Made by a program: the position numbers and the translations under genes. DNA of 64,000 nucleotides from contig JACPAL010000004.1 in the NCBI GenBank assembly GCA_016180855.1, positions 61,907-125,906 on the forward strand, given 5' to 3'. This DNA is from Deltaproteobacteria bacterium. GTDB taxonomy: Bacteria > UBA10199 > JACPAL01. The notes below the pieces were generated by a model. The model was not told the origin of the DNA, ran no database searches, and was given only the letters and a program-made list of their open reading frames with translations. Of this stretch, positions 17,298-26,270 are shown piece after piece (the first letter of the stretch is position 1; each line of letters begins with the position of its first letter).

Positions 17298-18366
17298 TCG
17301 GAAGAACCTTCAGGCGCTCCTGTTCAGCGGGAGCCTCCAGATCGGCCATCTTATCTCCAAACTTTTCCAGGCGCTTTTCGGCCGATTCATACTTTTGACG
17401 CAAGTTTTTGAGATGGAGGCCGATCTGCGCAAACTCCTCCACAAATCTCTTCAGATCCTCCTTGAGGCGTTGAAGATGGGTGTCCAGCGAGTGGGCCCAC
17501 TCCTCAATCTTCATTCCCCTGAGACCGATCGCGATCGTCTGCAGATAACCGTAGAAGCTGTTGGGAGAAACCGGAAAGACCCTTTTTTTCTGGGCATAGG
17601 AGAGCAGGTCGGCCTCCAGGGTTTCGTCCTTGATAATCGCCTCATAATAGATGTTCTCTGCCGGGATATACATTAGCGCAAAGGGGAGGGTTGCTTCCTC
17701 CGGGCGAATATATTTTGAGATATCGTCAATATGTTTTTTGACGTCGCTGATGAAATCTTTTCGAGCTATTTTTTTCTCCTCTTCAGAGCTCGCCTCAACC
17801 AGTTTCCGGAAGTTTGGGAGGGGGAACTTTGAGTCGACTGGGATCAATCCCTCTTTTGTCCGAATCACCGCATCGACCCTCTCGCCGCTTTTGAAAAGGT
17901 ATTGAATCTCAAAAGACTCCGGAGGGAGGACCTGTTTCAACAGGTTTTCGAGCAAGAGTTCACCAAAGCCCCCACGAAATTTTGGGGAGCGGAGTGACTC
18001 CTGAAGCATCGCGATATCTTTCCCGACATTATGGACTTGTTGTGTTGCCGCTTCGAGCTGGCTTAAGCGACTTTTGACCTCACCAACGACTCGGGCGGCG
18101 TTATCGAGTCGGTCGCCAACATGACGATTGGTATCGTTCATCTGACGGAAATTCTCCTCCAGTCTTTTGCCGATTTCTCCTGTCAGCTTGCCGAGCTGAT
18201 CGTGAACCTGGCGGATATTCTCATCATGGCTCTTTTGAAGCCGGTCCAATTCCTGCTTGAGAAGGAGGTCGACTGAATCACGAGGACGGGTTAAGAGATA
18301 AGCCAGCAGTCCAAAACCACCTAATGTGACGAGCAGAACGGTAAATGTCAGGAGGGTCATGCCCAA
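17287..18366 (-). CDS. rmuC: RmuC-family DNA recombination protein
   Basis: 359 residues. An N-terminal membrane helix (LLTFTVLLVTLGGFGLLAYLL) is followed by a long coiled coil to about residue 120. The RmuC nuclease-like domain comes next, with typical blocks GGFGELLLENLL, VDAVIRTKEGLIPVDSKFPL and LPFALMYIPAENIYYE. RmuC limits inversions at short repeats in E. coli; its exact chemistry is not established. The first codon is a TTG at 18366 with GGA 9 nt before it; an ATG two codons later (18360) is an equally good start. It is followed by the kinase-regulator gene with an 11-nt overlap. Confidence 0.9.
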   Translation of the reverse strand: MGMTLLTFTVLLVTLGGFGLLAYLLTRPRDSVDLLLKQELDRLQKSHDENIRQVHDQLGKLTGEIGKRLEENFRQMNDTNRHVGDRLDNAARVVGEVKSRLSQLEAATQQVHNVGKDIAMLQESLRSPKFRGGFGELLLENLLKQVLPPESFEIQYLFKSGERVDAVIRTKEGLIPVDSKFPLPNFRKLVEASSEEEKKIARKDFISDVKKHIDDISKYIRPEEATLPFALMYIPAENIYYEAIIKDETLEADLLSYAQKKRVFPVSPNSFYGYLQTIAIGLRGMKIEEWAHSLDTHLQRLKEDLKRFVEEFAQIGLHLKNLRQKYESAEKRLEKFGDKMADLEAPAEQERLKVLPSAH

Positions 18367-18429
18367 AATCTAATTCCGCAGGCTTGTGAAAGCAATTAGA
18401 AAGTCATATTAGCCCGTCAACAACGAGGG

Positions 18430-18470
18430 GTCCTCTCCCCTTGGCCTGCCCTGAGCCATGCCGAAGGGCG
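18430..18470. repeat. Dispersed repeat, intergenic copy (41 bp identical to an inverted copy at 38738-38778)
   Basis: This stretch between rmuC and the glutaredoxin gene is identical over 41 bp to the reverse complement of 38738-38778, which lies inside the membrane-fusion gene. Its core (GCCCTGAGCCATGCCGAAGG) is partly palindromic. Looser relatives lie at 46409-46431 and 52398-52418. The remaining ~150 nt of this gap shows nothing else clear apart from the TTG start region of the next gene. Confidence 0.85.
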
Positions 18471-18516
18471 CGAGAGGGAAGGGGTTTGATTAAATTTTGA
18501 TGAGGGTGAGGGAAGA

Positions 18517-18753
18517 TTGAATATCAAAATCTATACCACAAATAATTGCCCCTATTGCCACGCGGCGAAGGATCTTTTTCGTTCAAAGGGGTTGGCCTTT
18601 GAGGAGATCGATGTCAGTGGCGATGAGGCGTTTGACAATCTCATTAAAGAGACCGGCTGGCGAACAGTCCCTCAGATATTTATTGATGGAAAACTGATTG
18701 GTGGTTTTCAGGAGTTGGTGGAGCTCGATCGTAAGGGAGAAATCGAGTACTGA
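18517..18753 (+). CDS. grxC: Glutaredoxin
   Basis: 78 residues with a TTG start preceded by GAGGGAAG. It is a glutathione-dependent dithiol oxidoreductase that reduces protein disulfides in the cytoplasm. The redox site CPYC is at residues 11-14, the cis-Pro loop TVPQIFID at about 51-58, and the GGFQEL glutathione-binding segment follows. Length is standard for bacterial class I glutaredoxins. It stands alone between rmuC (divergent) and an unknown gene (convergent). Confidence 0.93.
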   Translation: MNIKIYTTNNCPYCHAAKDLFRSKGLAFEEIDVSGDEAFDNLIKETGWRTVPQIFIDGKLIGGFQELVELDRKGEIEY

Positions 18754-18790
18754 GTGAATAAATCCCAGTAGGGATTTATGAGTCGAAGTG

Positions 18791-19816
18791 CTAGGCCGGG
18801 CTGTTCCGGTTGTAATCCCCCCGCCGTCGCACGGCATACTCACAGGCAAGCCCCTCTGTTTTCTTTCCTTCGTCACCACCCCTTGGGTCTGAAAATTTTT
18901 GGAGGGCGGTTCGATGAAGGTCGCCGGCCTCATAGGTGCCTTGAGGTGTAGGGGCTACAACAACTGCGGAGCGCGCCTGGACATCGGCGGCCATAAATTT
19001 TCGGGCCCGATCGATCGTCTCACAAAACTCCGCCATCTTGTGTGGATCGGTGTTGGCATCGCAGGCTATCAGTCCACCCGTTCTTTCCGGGGTGGAGCGT
19101 GCCATGCCGGTGGTGCTACGGGGCGTCGCTGTCTGTAAATTTCCAGGGGGTTTGGAGGTTGTGCCTGTTGGCCTCTGATGGGCAATGGCAGTACCTTTGT
19201 GTGGAGCTAACGATTGCTTTGTCTGGGGGAGAGTTCCTTTAGGATCCGTTTTGGTTGCCGTTTTTGAGCTAGGGGTTGCTGGTCGAAGATGGGCCGGAGG
19301 GGTTGCCGTTTTTCCACGTTGGAACTGTTGCCAACGAGCCGCCTCGGTCGCTGCATTATTGGCGAGCGTTCTTCCCTCTGTTTGACTGCCGTTTCTAACA
19401 GCCAGGTTCAGTTGGGCCTGCCGCGCCCGGTCGGCCATCTGGGCCGATTCAAAGTTTTTTCCGACATCTGTCTTTCGAACGGCATCCGCCAGCCTGGAGG
19501 TTTGGTCCGGGTCCAGCTTCACAAACTGGTCCGGGTTCACATTCCTCATCTGATCCTGAAGAGATGAGGTCGTCTCAGGTGGCAACATTTGTCGCGCCAT
19601 CTGGTTTGTTTCACTATTTTTGAAGTTTAAAAGCCGCGTCAATTCGGCACGGGTGAGAATCGCATCCCCACTGATCTTAAATCCTTGGGAGATTTGTTTC
19701 GCGGCGGTAAAGAGCCTTGAGAGGGAGTCGTTATTCTGCTGACTCAGCTCGGCCAGGTTCTGCTGGGCCTGTGCCTCGCGACTTGCCTGAATCCCTTCTG
19801 ATCGATCAAGTGGCAT
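18791..19816 (-). CDS. Unknown protein with long low-complexity middle
   Basis: 341 residues from the ATG at 19816, preferred to an in-frame TTG at 19861 because AGAGGA lies 7 nt before the ATG. There is no signal peptide. The first ~170 residues are helical and Gln/Ala-rich, and include SGDAILTRAELTRLL, which loosely resembles an EF-hand half. Residues ~175-265 are Thr/Pro/Lys/Ala-rich and disordered. The C-terminal ~75 residues contain three cysteines. No family recognised. In style it resembles the 215-residue protein at 14031-14678, but I cannot show homology. Confidence 0.65.
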   Translation of the reverse strand: MPLDRSEGIQASREAQAQQNLAELSQQNNDSLSRLFTAAKQISQGFKISGDAILTRAELTRLLNFKNSETNQMARQMLPPETTSSLQDQMRNVNPDQFVKLDPDQTSRLADAVRKTDVGKNFESAQMADRARQAQLNLAVRNGSQTEGRTLANNAATEAARWQQFQRGKTATPPAHLRPATPSSKTATKTDPKGTLPQTKQSLAPHKGTAIAHQRPTGTTSKPPGNLQTATPRSTTGMARSTPERTGGLIACDANTDPHKMAEFCETIDRARKFMAADVQARSAVVVAPTPQGTYEAGDLHRTALQKFSDPRGGDEGKKTEGLACEYAVRRRGDYNRNSPA

Positions 19817-19977
19817 ACACCATTCCTCTGGAGGGAGACCTCCAACCCCTCTAATCTGCAATATGGGTGCCCACCCACCTTCTTTTTTGTGTGTTTAACG
19901 ATTTGAAATTAATACGTTTTTAGGCGCGCTTTGTACTATGTGCCTGGGTTTATGACATAAGCTGGGGAGGGGGGACC

Positions 19978-20967
19978 TCAATTAGGAACTATTCCCTTCA
20001 ACCGTTGGATGCGCATCAGGCTTTCATGAAGACGCCTTTTGAGGAGCGGACTCTTGCCGATTTCGGCAGAAAAAGGGAGGAGGGTCTCAAGCTCCTTTTC
20101 CATCCCGTCACAGATCATGAGCAGGTCACAGCCGGCCTCAAACGCCAGAAGACTCGATTCCAAAAGCGACCAGCGGTCTGCGATTCCTCTCATCTGGAGG
20201 TCGTCCGAAAACAACACCCCTTTGAATCCAAGTTGCTGTCGCAACAGTTTTTGCAGGATAATTTTTGAGAGTGTTGCCGGATAATTTGGATCCAGTTTTT
20301 GATAAAGGACATGGGCGGTCATCAGTGCCGGAATTTTTGCCAAGGCAGCGATCTGAAACGGTGGAAGTTCTCTCTTCCAGAGACTTTTTGGGGGAAGAGA
20401 GACCTGCGGCAGGTTTTTATGGGAATCGGTGGAGGTATCTCCATGTCCTGGAAAATGTTTGCCACAGGGGATCACGCCGGCCTCCAACAGCCCTTTGGCA
20501 AACGGGATTGCGGTTTGGATCACAACCTTTGGATCACTGGAGAACGCACGGTCCCCGATAATCGGATTTTTTGGATTGGAGTGGACATCAAGGACAGGGG
20601 CAAAGTCGAGATTAATCCCCACGGTTCGGAGCTCGCGCCCCATAAAACGGCCGATCGATCGGAAGAACTCCTCTCTCCATTTTGCCCTCTGGTAGAGCTC
20701 TCCCCAGAAAGAAGCGGGGGGGTACTGTGTGAATCCGCTCCTCAATCGGGCGACCCGTCCCCCCTCCTGATCAATCCCAATCAGAAGGTTTGGAACGACG
20801 GCCCTCAAGGCGCCCGTCAGTTGACGCAACTGCTTTGCATGAACGATATTTCTGCGGAACAGGATTACACCTGCCGGAGGATACCTCCGTAGAAGGCTTT
20901 TCAGACGGGGCGAAACAGCGGTTCCGTTGAATCCCCAGAAAAAGAGCCGGCTCGTTTTCCTCAGCAT
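19978..20967 (-). CDS. nagZ: Beta-N-acetylhexosaminidase (glycoside hydrolase family 3)
   Basis: 329 residues. It removes N-acetylglucosamine from cell-wall muropeptides in peptidoglycan recycling. The sequence has the NagZ order: IGIDQEGGRVARL near residue 65, NLDFAPVLDVHSNPKNPIIGDRAFS, the catalytic loop KHFPGHGDTSTDSH near residue 172 with its acid/base His, and FSDDLQMRGI carrying the nucleophile Asp. There is no signal peptide, consistent with a cytoplasmic enzyme. It is divergent from dacB, 26 nt apart, and the three neighbouring wall enzymes form one functional group. Confidence 0.95.
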   Translation of the reverse strand: MLRKTSRLFFWGFNGTAVSPRLKSLLRRYPPAGVILFRRNIVHAKQLRQLTGALRAVVPNLLIGIDQEGGRVARLRSGFTQYPPASFWGELYQRAKWREEFFRSIGRFMGRELRTVGINLDFAPVLDVHSNPKNPIIGDRAFSSDPKVVIQTAIPFAKGLLEAGVIPCGKHFPGHGDTSTDSHKNLPQVSLPPKSLWKRELPPFQIAALAKIPALMTAHVLYQKLDPNYPATLSKIILQKLLRQQLGFKGVLFSDDLQMRGIADRWSLLESSLLAFEAGCDLLMICDGMEKELETLLPFSAEIGKSPLLKRRLHESLMRIQRLKGIVPN

Positions 20968-20993
20968 CGTGGTTTAAAAAAAACTTTCTTAAG

Positions 20994-22436
20994 ATGTCTC
21001 TTTCAGGTAGTTTTCCTAACATAGTGGGGGGATTTAAACGAGTTTATTTTCCGGCGCTTTTTTTGTTGGGGCTGCCTTTAACGGCACTGGCGACACCTCT
21101 TTCAGGGCGGATCGATGAGATTCTCAAAAAACATCATCTGGATCGCGGAAAAATCGCCTTAAAGATTGTTCATCTCGCGGATGGGGCCATCTGGTACGAT
21201 AAAAATTCGGAGCTGCTTCTTTCCCCTGCCTCTGTAGCAAAACTGACCACCGCTCAGGCGGCCATGAAGATACTGCGGCCGGATTTCTCATTTAAAACGG
21301 AATTTTATTCCCAAGGGGAGCCTGCAGCGGGTGTCATCCAAAATCTCTGGATCAAGGGGTATGGAGACCCGTTCTTTGTAACCGAGTCCTTGGATGTGGT
21401 CGTGAAAGGTTTTCAAAATCTTGGCATTCGTGAGATTCAGGGAAATATTTATGCCGACGAGACATTTTATGATCATGAGCATCCTTTCACCTACCTCTCG
21501 GACGATCGTGGCAAAAATTATCTGATTGAAACGGGCCCCCTCGTTTTTAACTTTAATACGGTTGAGATGATTGTTCAGCCAGGAGGGCAGGTTGGAAAAC
21601 CGGCTCTTCTTTCACTAAAACATCCAACTCGGTATGTTTCTCTGCAGAACCGGGTCAAGACAAAGGGTCGGAGACAGCCGGTTATCTCGACAGAACGTCG
21701 TGGAGATGTTGTCGTCGTGCGTGGCACGATACCGATCAAGATTCGGGAAACGAGTATTCGGGAAATGGTGTCGGAACCGGCCCTGTTTTTGGCCACGTCT
21801 GTATGGGAGGCGCTTCAGTTGACCGGGATCACCTTTCAGGGAAAGATTGTACGGGAGGCAATCCCTCCTGAGGCAAAGCTCATCTGGACTTATCACTCGC
21901 CCCCTCTGAAGGAACTGATCTCCAGTCTCGGCAAGTTCTCCAATAACTTCTCGGCCGAACAGATTTTTAAAAGCCTGGGGGCTTTTCAGTTGGGGCCACC
22001 TGCCACAATGAAAAAGGGTCAGGAGGTTCTTCAACGCTATCTGGCCAGTTTGGGGATTACAGAGCCCGGTGTTTATCTTGAAAATGGTTCCGGTCTCTCA
22101 AAAAGTTCACGTCTCTCCGCCAATCATCTCATGAAGGTCTTGTCGGATATTTACGACTCTCCTTGGAGGGACGATTTTATCTCTTCCTTGAGTGTGGCGG
22201 GTGTTGATGGTACTATTGAGCGGAAGTTAGGGGGGGCTCTCCGTGGAAGAGTCTTTGCTAAAACGGGGAGCTTAAGAAAGGTGAGTACACTGGCAGGCTA
22301 CATTAATCATACGCAGGGTCCCGTCGCCTTTGTGTTCCTTTTCAATGACTACCCTGGTTCCAAAGAGAAAATTAACCGCGTGATGCAACGGATTCTTGAG
22401 GAGGTATTGAAAGAGACAGTGGAGATGAAAGGATAG
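20994..22436 (+). CDS. dacB: D-alanyl-D-alanine carboxypeptidase/endopeptidase, PBP4 type
   Basis: 480 residues. A serine peptidase of the S13 family that trims or cleaves peptidoglycan peptides in the periplasm. An N-terminal signal (RVYFPALFLLGLPLTALA) exports it. The three active-site motifs are visible: SVAK within LSPASVAKLTTAQ at about residue 78, SNN within KFSNNFSAEQ, and KTGS within FAKTGSLRKVSTLAGY near the end. The long insert between motifs 1 and 2 is typical of PBP4. It is followed 10 nt later by the transglycosylase gene, so the two are probably one transcript. Confidence 0.94.
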   Translation: MSLSGSFPNIVGGFKRVYFPALFLLGLPLTALATPLSGRIDEILKKHHLDRGKIALKIVHLADGAIWYDKNSELLLSPASVAKLTTAQAAMKILRPDFSFKTEFYSQGEPAAGVIQNLWIKGYGDPFFVTESLDVVVKGFQNLGIREIQGNIYADETFYDHEHPFTYLSDDRGKNYLIETGPLVFNFNTVEMIVQPGGQVGKPALLSLKHPTRYVSLQNRVKTKGRRQPVISTERRGDVVVVRGTIPIKIRETSIREMVSEPALFLATSVWEALQLTGITFQGKIVREAIPPEAKLIWTYHSPPLKELISSLGKFSNNFSAEQIFKSLGAFQLGPPATMKKGQEVLQRYLASLGITEPGVYLENGSGLSKSSRLSANHLMKVLSDIYDSPWRDDFISSLSVAGVDGTIERKLGGALRGRVFAKTGSLRKVSTLAGYINHTQGPVAFVFLFNDYPGSKEKINRVMQRILEEVLKETVEMKG

Positions 22437-22446
22437 AATATTTTTT

Positions 22447-23748
22447 ATGAACGGTCGATCGTGGGGAGTTATTGCGTTGGTTGTGATGTTGGGATTGGGG
22501 CTTCATCAGGGGGTTACTTTTCTTTCACATCGACTCATGGGCCGATTTTCTCAATCTACGGCGCTTCAATCTGAACAAAAATTGACAGAGATAACTTCCT
22601 TCTCCAAAGAGGTAACGACGGAAGCAAACAGGCCGATACCACAAGATGATCCGCACCTCTTTTCTCCCTCTTTGTCGGTCCCTGAGTCGGGTAGGAGCCT
22701 TTTTTTGACACCCCCTCCTTCTCTACGATCGGCGGTCGATTTCTGGAGGCAAATCTATGCCGTCTACGATTTTAATCAGACCGTTTTGCATGACAGTGGA
22801 GACCTGTCTGTTATTTACGGTGTTCTTGATTTTTCTTCTTGGGATCAACAGGGGCTCTCCGAGTTCGAAAAGGAAAAAGCTCGTGAAAAGTTGATTCAGG
22901 CAGAGATCAAACGGATTGGAGAAGATCTTCCATTAGAGGCCGCGGAAAGGGTTCGCGCCCAAAGGGGGCTTAAAGACAAGTTTGGCAATGCGGTCAAGGT
23001 TTCTGGGAAATACCTCCCCCTCTTCGAAGAGATTTTCGAATATTATGATATTCCCATGGAGTTGACACGGCTCGTTTTTGTGGAATCCCTTTTTCAGGAG
23101 AGGGCCCAATCAAAGGTTGGAGCGGTTGGTCTCTGGCAGTTCATGCCGGGGACGGCCCGCCGATATCTTCAGGTCGGTCATCTGATTGATGAGCGGTATG
23201 ATCCAATCCTCGCGACGCATGCCGCTGCACGCCTTTTGAAGTCAAATTATGAGGTCCTTGGGGAATGGCCCCTCGCGGTGACTGCTTACAATGCCGGTGT
23301 TGGTACAATGCAGAAGGCAGTCAGTGCAACCGGCACGACAGATCTTGGAACAATTATTCGTGAATATCGGGGCGGCGTGTTCGGTTTTGCCTCCCGCAAT
23401 TTTTATCCCTCTTTTCTGGCGGCTGTTGAGGTATTCCATCATGCCGATCAATACCTGGGATTCATTCAGCGTGAGGAGCCTCTTTTGTTTGACTTTGTTG
23501 CCTTGCCGGCACGGGCCTCTTTTCCACAGATCGCCTTCTGGAGTGGCAGCAACCTGAAAGAGCTTTCCCGTTTAAATCCTTCCTATGTTCGTGAGGTGGC
23601 GAGAGGCGTCTATCTTCTCCCCTCGGGAGCGAAGATACGCCTCCCTTATGGAAGGTCGGACGTTTTTAAGACACGATTTATGCAGTACCCTTCCGTCCCG
23701 GCCGATCTTGCCTTAGATTATGCCTCGATCCAAACGGAGATCCCCTAA
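22447..23748 (+). CDS. Membrane-bound lytic transglycosylase, MltD-like (GH23)
   Basis: 433 residues. An N-terminal hydrophobic segment (GVIALVVMLGLGL) anchors or exports it. The SLT domain spans about residues 190-320: the catalytic Glu is in FVESLFQERA, followed by SKVGAVGLWQFMPGTA and AVTAYNAGVG. These enzymes cut glycan strands of murein, producing anhydromuropeptides that NagZ later processes. The C-terminal ~80 residues (GSNLKELSRLNPSYVREVARGVYLLPSGAKIRLPYG in outline) look like a single diverged LysM-type wall-binding unit. It ends in a terminator-like hairpin. Confidence 0.9.
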   Translation: MNGRSWGVIALVVMLGLGLHQGVTFLSHRLMGRFSQSTALQSEQKLTEITSFSKEVTTEANRPIPQDDPHLFSPSLSVPESGRSLFLTPPPSLRSAVDFWRQIYAVYDFNQTVLHDSGDLSVIYGVLDFSSWDQQGLSEFEKEKAREKLIQAEIKRIGEDLPLEAAERVRAQRGLKDKFGNAVKVSGKYLPLFEEIFEYYDIPMELTRLVFVESLFQERAQSKVGAVGLWQFMPGTARRYLQVGHLIDERYDPILATHAAARLLKSNYEVLGEWPLAVTAYNAGVGTMQKAVSATGTTDLGTIIREYRGGVFGFASRNFYPSFLAAVEVFHHADQYLGFIQREEPLLFDFVALPARASFPQIAFWSGSNLKELSRLNPSYVREVARGVYLLPSGAKIRLPYGRSDVFKTRFMQYPSVPADLALDYASIQTEIP

Positions 23749-23775
23749 ATAGGGATCTCCAGCCCCCTTATTTTT
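23736..23775 (+). terminator. Probable intrinsic terminator after the wall-enzyme operon
   Basis: A perfect 9-bp stem, GGAGATCCC (23736-23744) and GGGATCTCC (23752-23760), with a 7-nt loop containing the TAA stop codon. A C-rich stretch and then TTATTTTT follow. The T run starts about 9 nt after the stem, so termination strength is uncertain. The following ~250 nt up to 24030 holds no gene I can support. Confidence 0.55.
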
Positions 23776-24030
23776 AACCCAATTGTTTAATTTAATGAAT
23801 AAAATCAATTGGTTGATTGTATAACGCTTGGGGCACATCGATTGCAGACTAATAGGAGCGGGAGGGTTAGAGAATGATTGTAGGCATTATCAAAACAGGC
23901 GATATGATCCGTCATCCCCTGGATGTCTTCCGGATTTATGGATTGAGGGGGTGTTTCAGGCTGGCCCTTCGTGCCTTGAGCCGAAAGAGATACCAATTTA
24001 TCGACTTTCTCGATCTGACATCCAGCGGTC

Positions 24031-25140
24031 TCAAATATCGTGGGAATCGTTGAGGCGGTAGCGGATCAACTTTCCTCCGGGAATGTCCGCCGGAAGAAAG
24101 TAAATAAAGCGTTCCTCTCTGTCGATCGCCATTCCTTCAAAAGTAAGTGTTTCCGGTGTTTGATAATCCCCATACCGATTCGGGGAGGCGAGGGGATTTT
24201 TAAGGAGAATCGTCCCCAAATTTCTGTTGCCCCATCGCACCCCACGTCCCATCGGGCCTTTTGCGTAGAGAAGATTTTTTAGCCGAAATTCAAAGCTGTT
24301 CAGATCATCACCGGACACCTCAATGAAATGACCTCGCCCAAAATAATACTCGGGGCTTATGGATGGCATCCTGGTGTTGCCCGTGCAAAGAAGCGTCCTG
24401 TCATTAACTGCCTCACACTCTTGGTAATCAACATGCTCCGCCAGATCGTTTGGATATTTTTTCCAGGACCCTGTCTTTGAGTCGACCACAAGAAATGCCT
24501 CACTATTCCAGGTGAGTCCTACCAAATAACGACCCAACAGCGGAGCGACGGCGCCGAGATGTTCGGGGATCGGAGTTAAGAGCTGACGCAAGGACATCGT
24601 CTGAGGGTCAAAGAGTCGAAATTGGCTGTATCCTTCAGGTCCGTAGGTGCTGTTTGCAAAAACAAGGTTCCGGAATGGGAGAAAGGGAGCCAAACCGGAG
24701 GGATGCCCCAATGGAGCCGGCTTCTTTGATCCAATCATGGTCGGGGGCTGATCGGTTGTTTCGATTAATTTCCAGTGAGGATCTTTCGGATTGGGAGAGA
24801 GGACCTCCTTGCGGGAACCTGTTAAAAGGTAACTCTGGGCCGTTTCTGCCTTTCTGTCCTTGTTGAAGAGTGTACAGCTGATCACAACATGATCCCGTGT
24901 GAGCGCAAGCCCTTGAGTATGACACACGGTCTCTTCCGGATTCGTCCGGTGTTTTCTCGCAAAAAAATGGTGTGGTATTTTGAGATCAAAGCTCTCTGCC
25001 CCATCGATCCTCCAGGGACTGCTGGGATCGGTCGTTTGAGGTGTGGTGGGTGGTGTCGTCGGTCCCGTTGCCAATCGGGCACAGGCTGTTACGCCGCCCA
25101 GAGCAGCGCCTGCCAGAAGATGAAATGATGATATTTTCAT
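24031..25140 (-). CDS. Putative lipoprotein, possibly beta-propeller
   Basis: 369 residues from the ATG at 25140; a second candidate ATG lies 27 nt upstream. The signal (MKISSFHLLAGAALGGVTAC) ends in lipobox VTAC and is followed by a Thr/Pro-rich linker of about 20 residues. The rest has regularly spaced strand-like segments such as HVVISCTLFNKD, YLVGLTWNSEAFLVVDSKTGSW and RFIYFLPADIPGG. This pattern suggests a propeller-like fold, but I recognise no named family. It is divergent from the TRAP substrate-binding gene, so the two may share a control region at 25141-25246. Confidence 0.75.
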   Translation of the reverse strand: MKISSFHLLAGAALGGVTACARLATGPTTPPTTPQTTDPSSPWRIDGAESFDLKIPHHFFARKHRTNPEETVCHTQGLALTRDHVVISCTLFNKDRKAETAQSYLLTGSRKEVLSPNPKDPHWKLIETTDQPPTMIGSKKPAPLGHPSGLAPFLPFRNLVFANSTYGPEGYSQFRLFDPQTMSLRQLLTPIPEHLGAVAPLLGRYLVGLTWNSEAFLVVDSKTGSWKKYPNDLAEHVDYQECEAVNDRTLLCTGNTRMPSISPEYYFGRGHFIEVSGDDLNSFEFRLKNLLYAKGPMGRGVRWGNRNLGTILLKNPLASPNRYGDYQTPETLTFEGMAIDREERFIYFLPADIPGGKLIRYRLNDSHDI

Positions 25141-25246
25141 AGGCCCCTGTTCGGTTGGCCTCATCATTCGTTGCTTGCTTTCTTTTCGCTGCTTTGGCTA
25201 AAAGAACGGCCTTGTCTGTTCATTTCAATTTTTAAGGAGGTGTTTC

Positions 25247-26260
25247 GTGAAAAGATTTCTTTTGCTCATGATGGTTGTTTTGTTGTTTGGAATCCGGCCG
25301 GCCGGTTCGGAGGTTAAGCAGATTAAACTTGCGCATGTTGCCCCTCCCGGTTCCTCTTGGGACAAGATTTTGAATGAAATGAATGCCGAGCTAAAACAGC
25401 GGAGCCAAGGGCAAATGGAGTTTCGTATTTACCCCGGAGGTGTTCAGGGGGACGAAAAAGATGTGGTTCGTAAGATGCGGATCAATCAGATCCAGGTAGG
25501 TGGATTTACAGGAAACGGTTTGGGGCAGATTGCCACGTCATTCCGAGTGATGGAGCTCCCCTTTCTTTTTCAGAATACGGAAGAGGTTGATCGGGTCACC
25601 GAAAAATTGACCCCCCAGTTGGAGGAGCAGTTCCTCAATGCGAACCCTTCTGTTGTTCTGCTGGGTTGGGGAGAGGTCGGGTTTGTCCAGATCTTTTCAA
25701 CGCGGCCGGTTCGTGGCCTCTCCGATCTGAAGGGACTCAAGATGTGGCAGTGGGAAGGGGATACGATTGCGGCAGAGACATTCGGGAAGTTGGGTGTTTC
25801 GCCTGTGCCGCTCGCGATTACGGACGTCATGACCGGGCTCTCCACCAATATGATCGAGGCGGTTTATGCCCCTCCTCTTGGAACCCTTGCACTGCAGTGG
25901 GCCTCCAAGGTGAAGTACATGACAGATCTCCCTTTTTATAATTCCATGGCAGCGCTCGTGATGCTACGATCGGAATTTGAAAAGCTCTCTCCGTCGGACA
26001 AAAAACTGTTGAAAGAGGTCACTGGCAAACATATGCGGCGTATTGTGGTGGAGACACGTAAGGATAACAAGGTTGCGTTTGAGGAGATCAAGCGGCTGGG
26101 CGTTCAGGTTGTTTCCGTTGATTCAAAAGATGAGAAGGAGATGATCGATCTAACCCAAGCGATCTGGAAGGAGCAGGTTGATCATCTTTATAGTCAGGAC
26201 CAACTGGTTAAGGTACAAGAGTTGCTGACGGACCTTCGGGCCCACGCCAGCGCAAATTAA
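25247..26260 (+). CDS. TRAP-type transporter substrate-binding protein (DctP family), orphan
   Basis: 337 residues, GTG start with a strong AAGGAGG. A signal peptide (MKRFLLLMMVVLLFGIRPAGS) sends it to the periplasm. Family features: IKLAHVAPPGSSWDK, the GGVQGDEKDVVRKMR region, the hallmark segment with GLSDLKGLKMW, and AVYAPPLGTLALQWASKVKYM. DctP proteins capture organic acids or related anions and hand them to a DctQM permease. No DctQ or DctM gene lies nearby, so its permease is elsewhere or it works differently. The ligand cannot be read from sequence. It converges with the DUF1178 gene. Confidence 0.9.
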   Translation: MKRFLLLMMVVLLFGIRPAGSEVKQIKLAHVAPPGSSWDKILNEMNAELKQRSQGQMEFRIYPGGVQGDEKDVVRKMRINQIQVGGFTGNGLGQIATSFRVMELPFLFQNTEEVDRVTEKLTPQLEEQFLNANPSVVLLGWGEVGFVQIFSTRPVRGLSDLKGLKMWQWEGDTIAAETFGKLGVSPVPLAITDVMTGLSTNMIEAVYAPPLGTLALQWASKVKYMTDLPFYNSMAALVMLRSEFEKLSPSDKKLLKEVTGKHMRRIVVETRKDNKVAFEEIKRLGVQVVSVDSKDEKEMIDLTQAIWKEQVDHLYSQDQLVKVQELLTDLRAHASAN

Positions 26261-26270
26261 GGATCAAGGG

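Noticed and set aside
20299..20892. A 197-codon open frame on the plus strand opposite nagZ.
   Set aside because: NagZ motifs fill the minus strand; the other frame shows no family.
23805..23996. A 63-codon minus-strand frame between the transglycosylase and the lipoprotein gene.
   Set aside because: It starts with TTG without a clear ribosome site and shows no family; coding is possible but unsupported.
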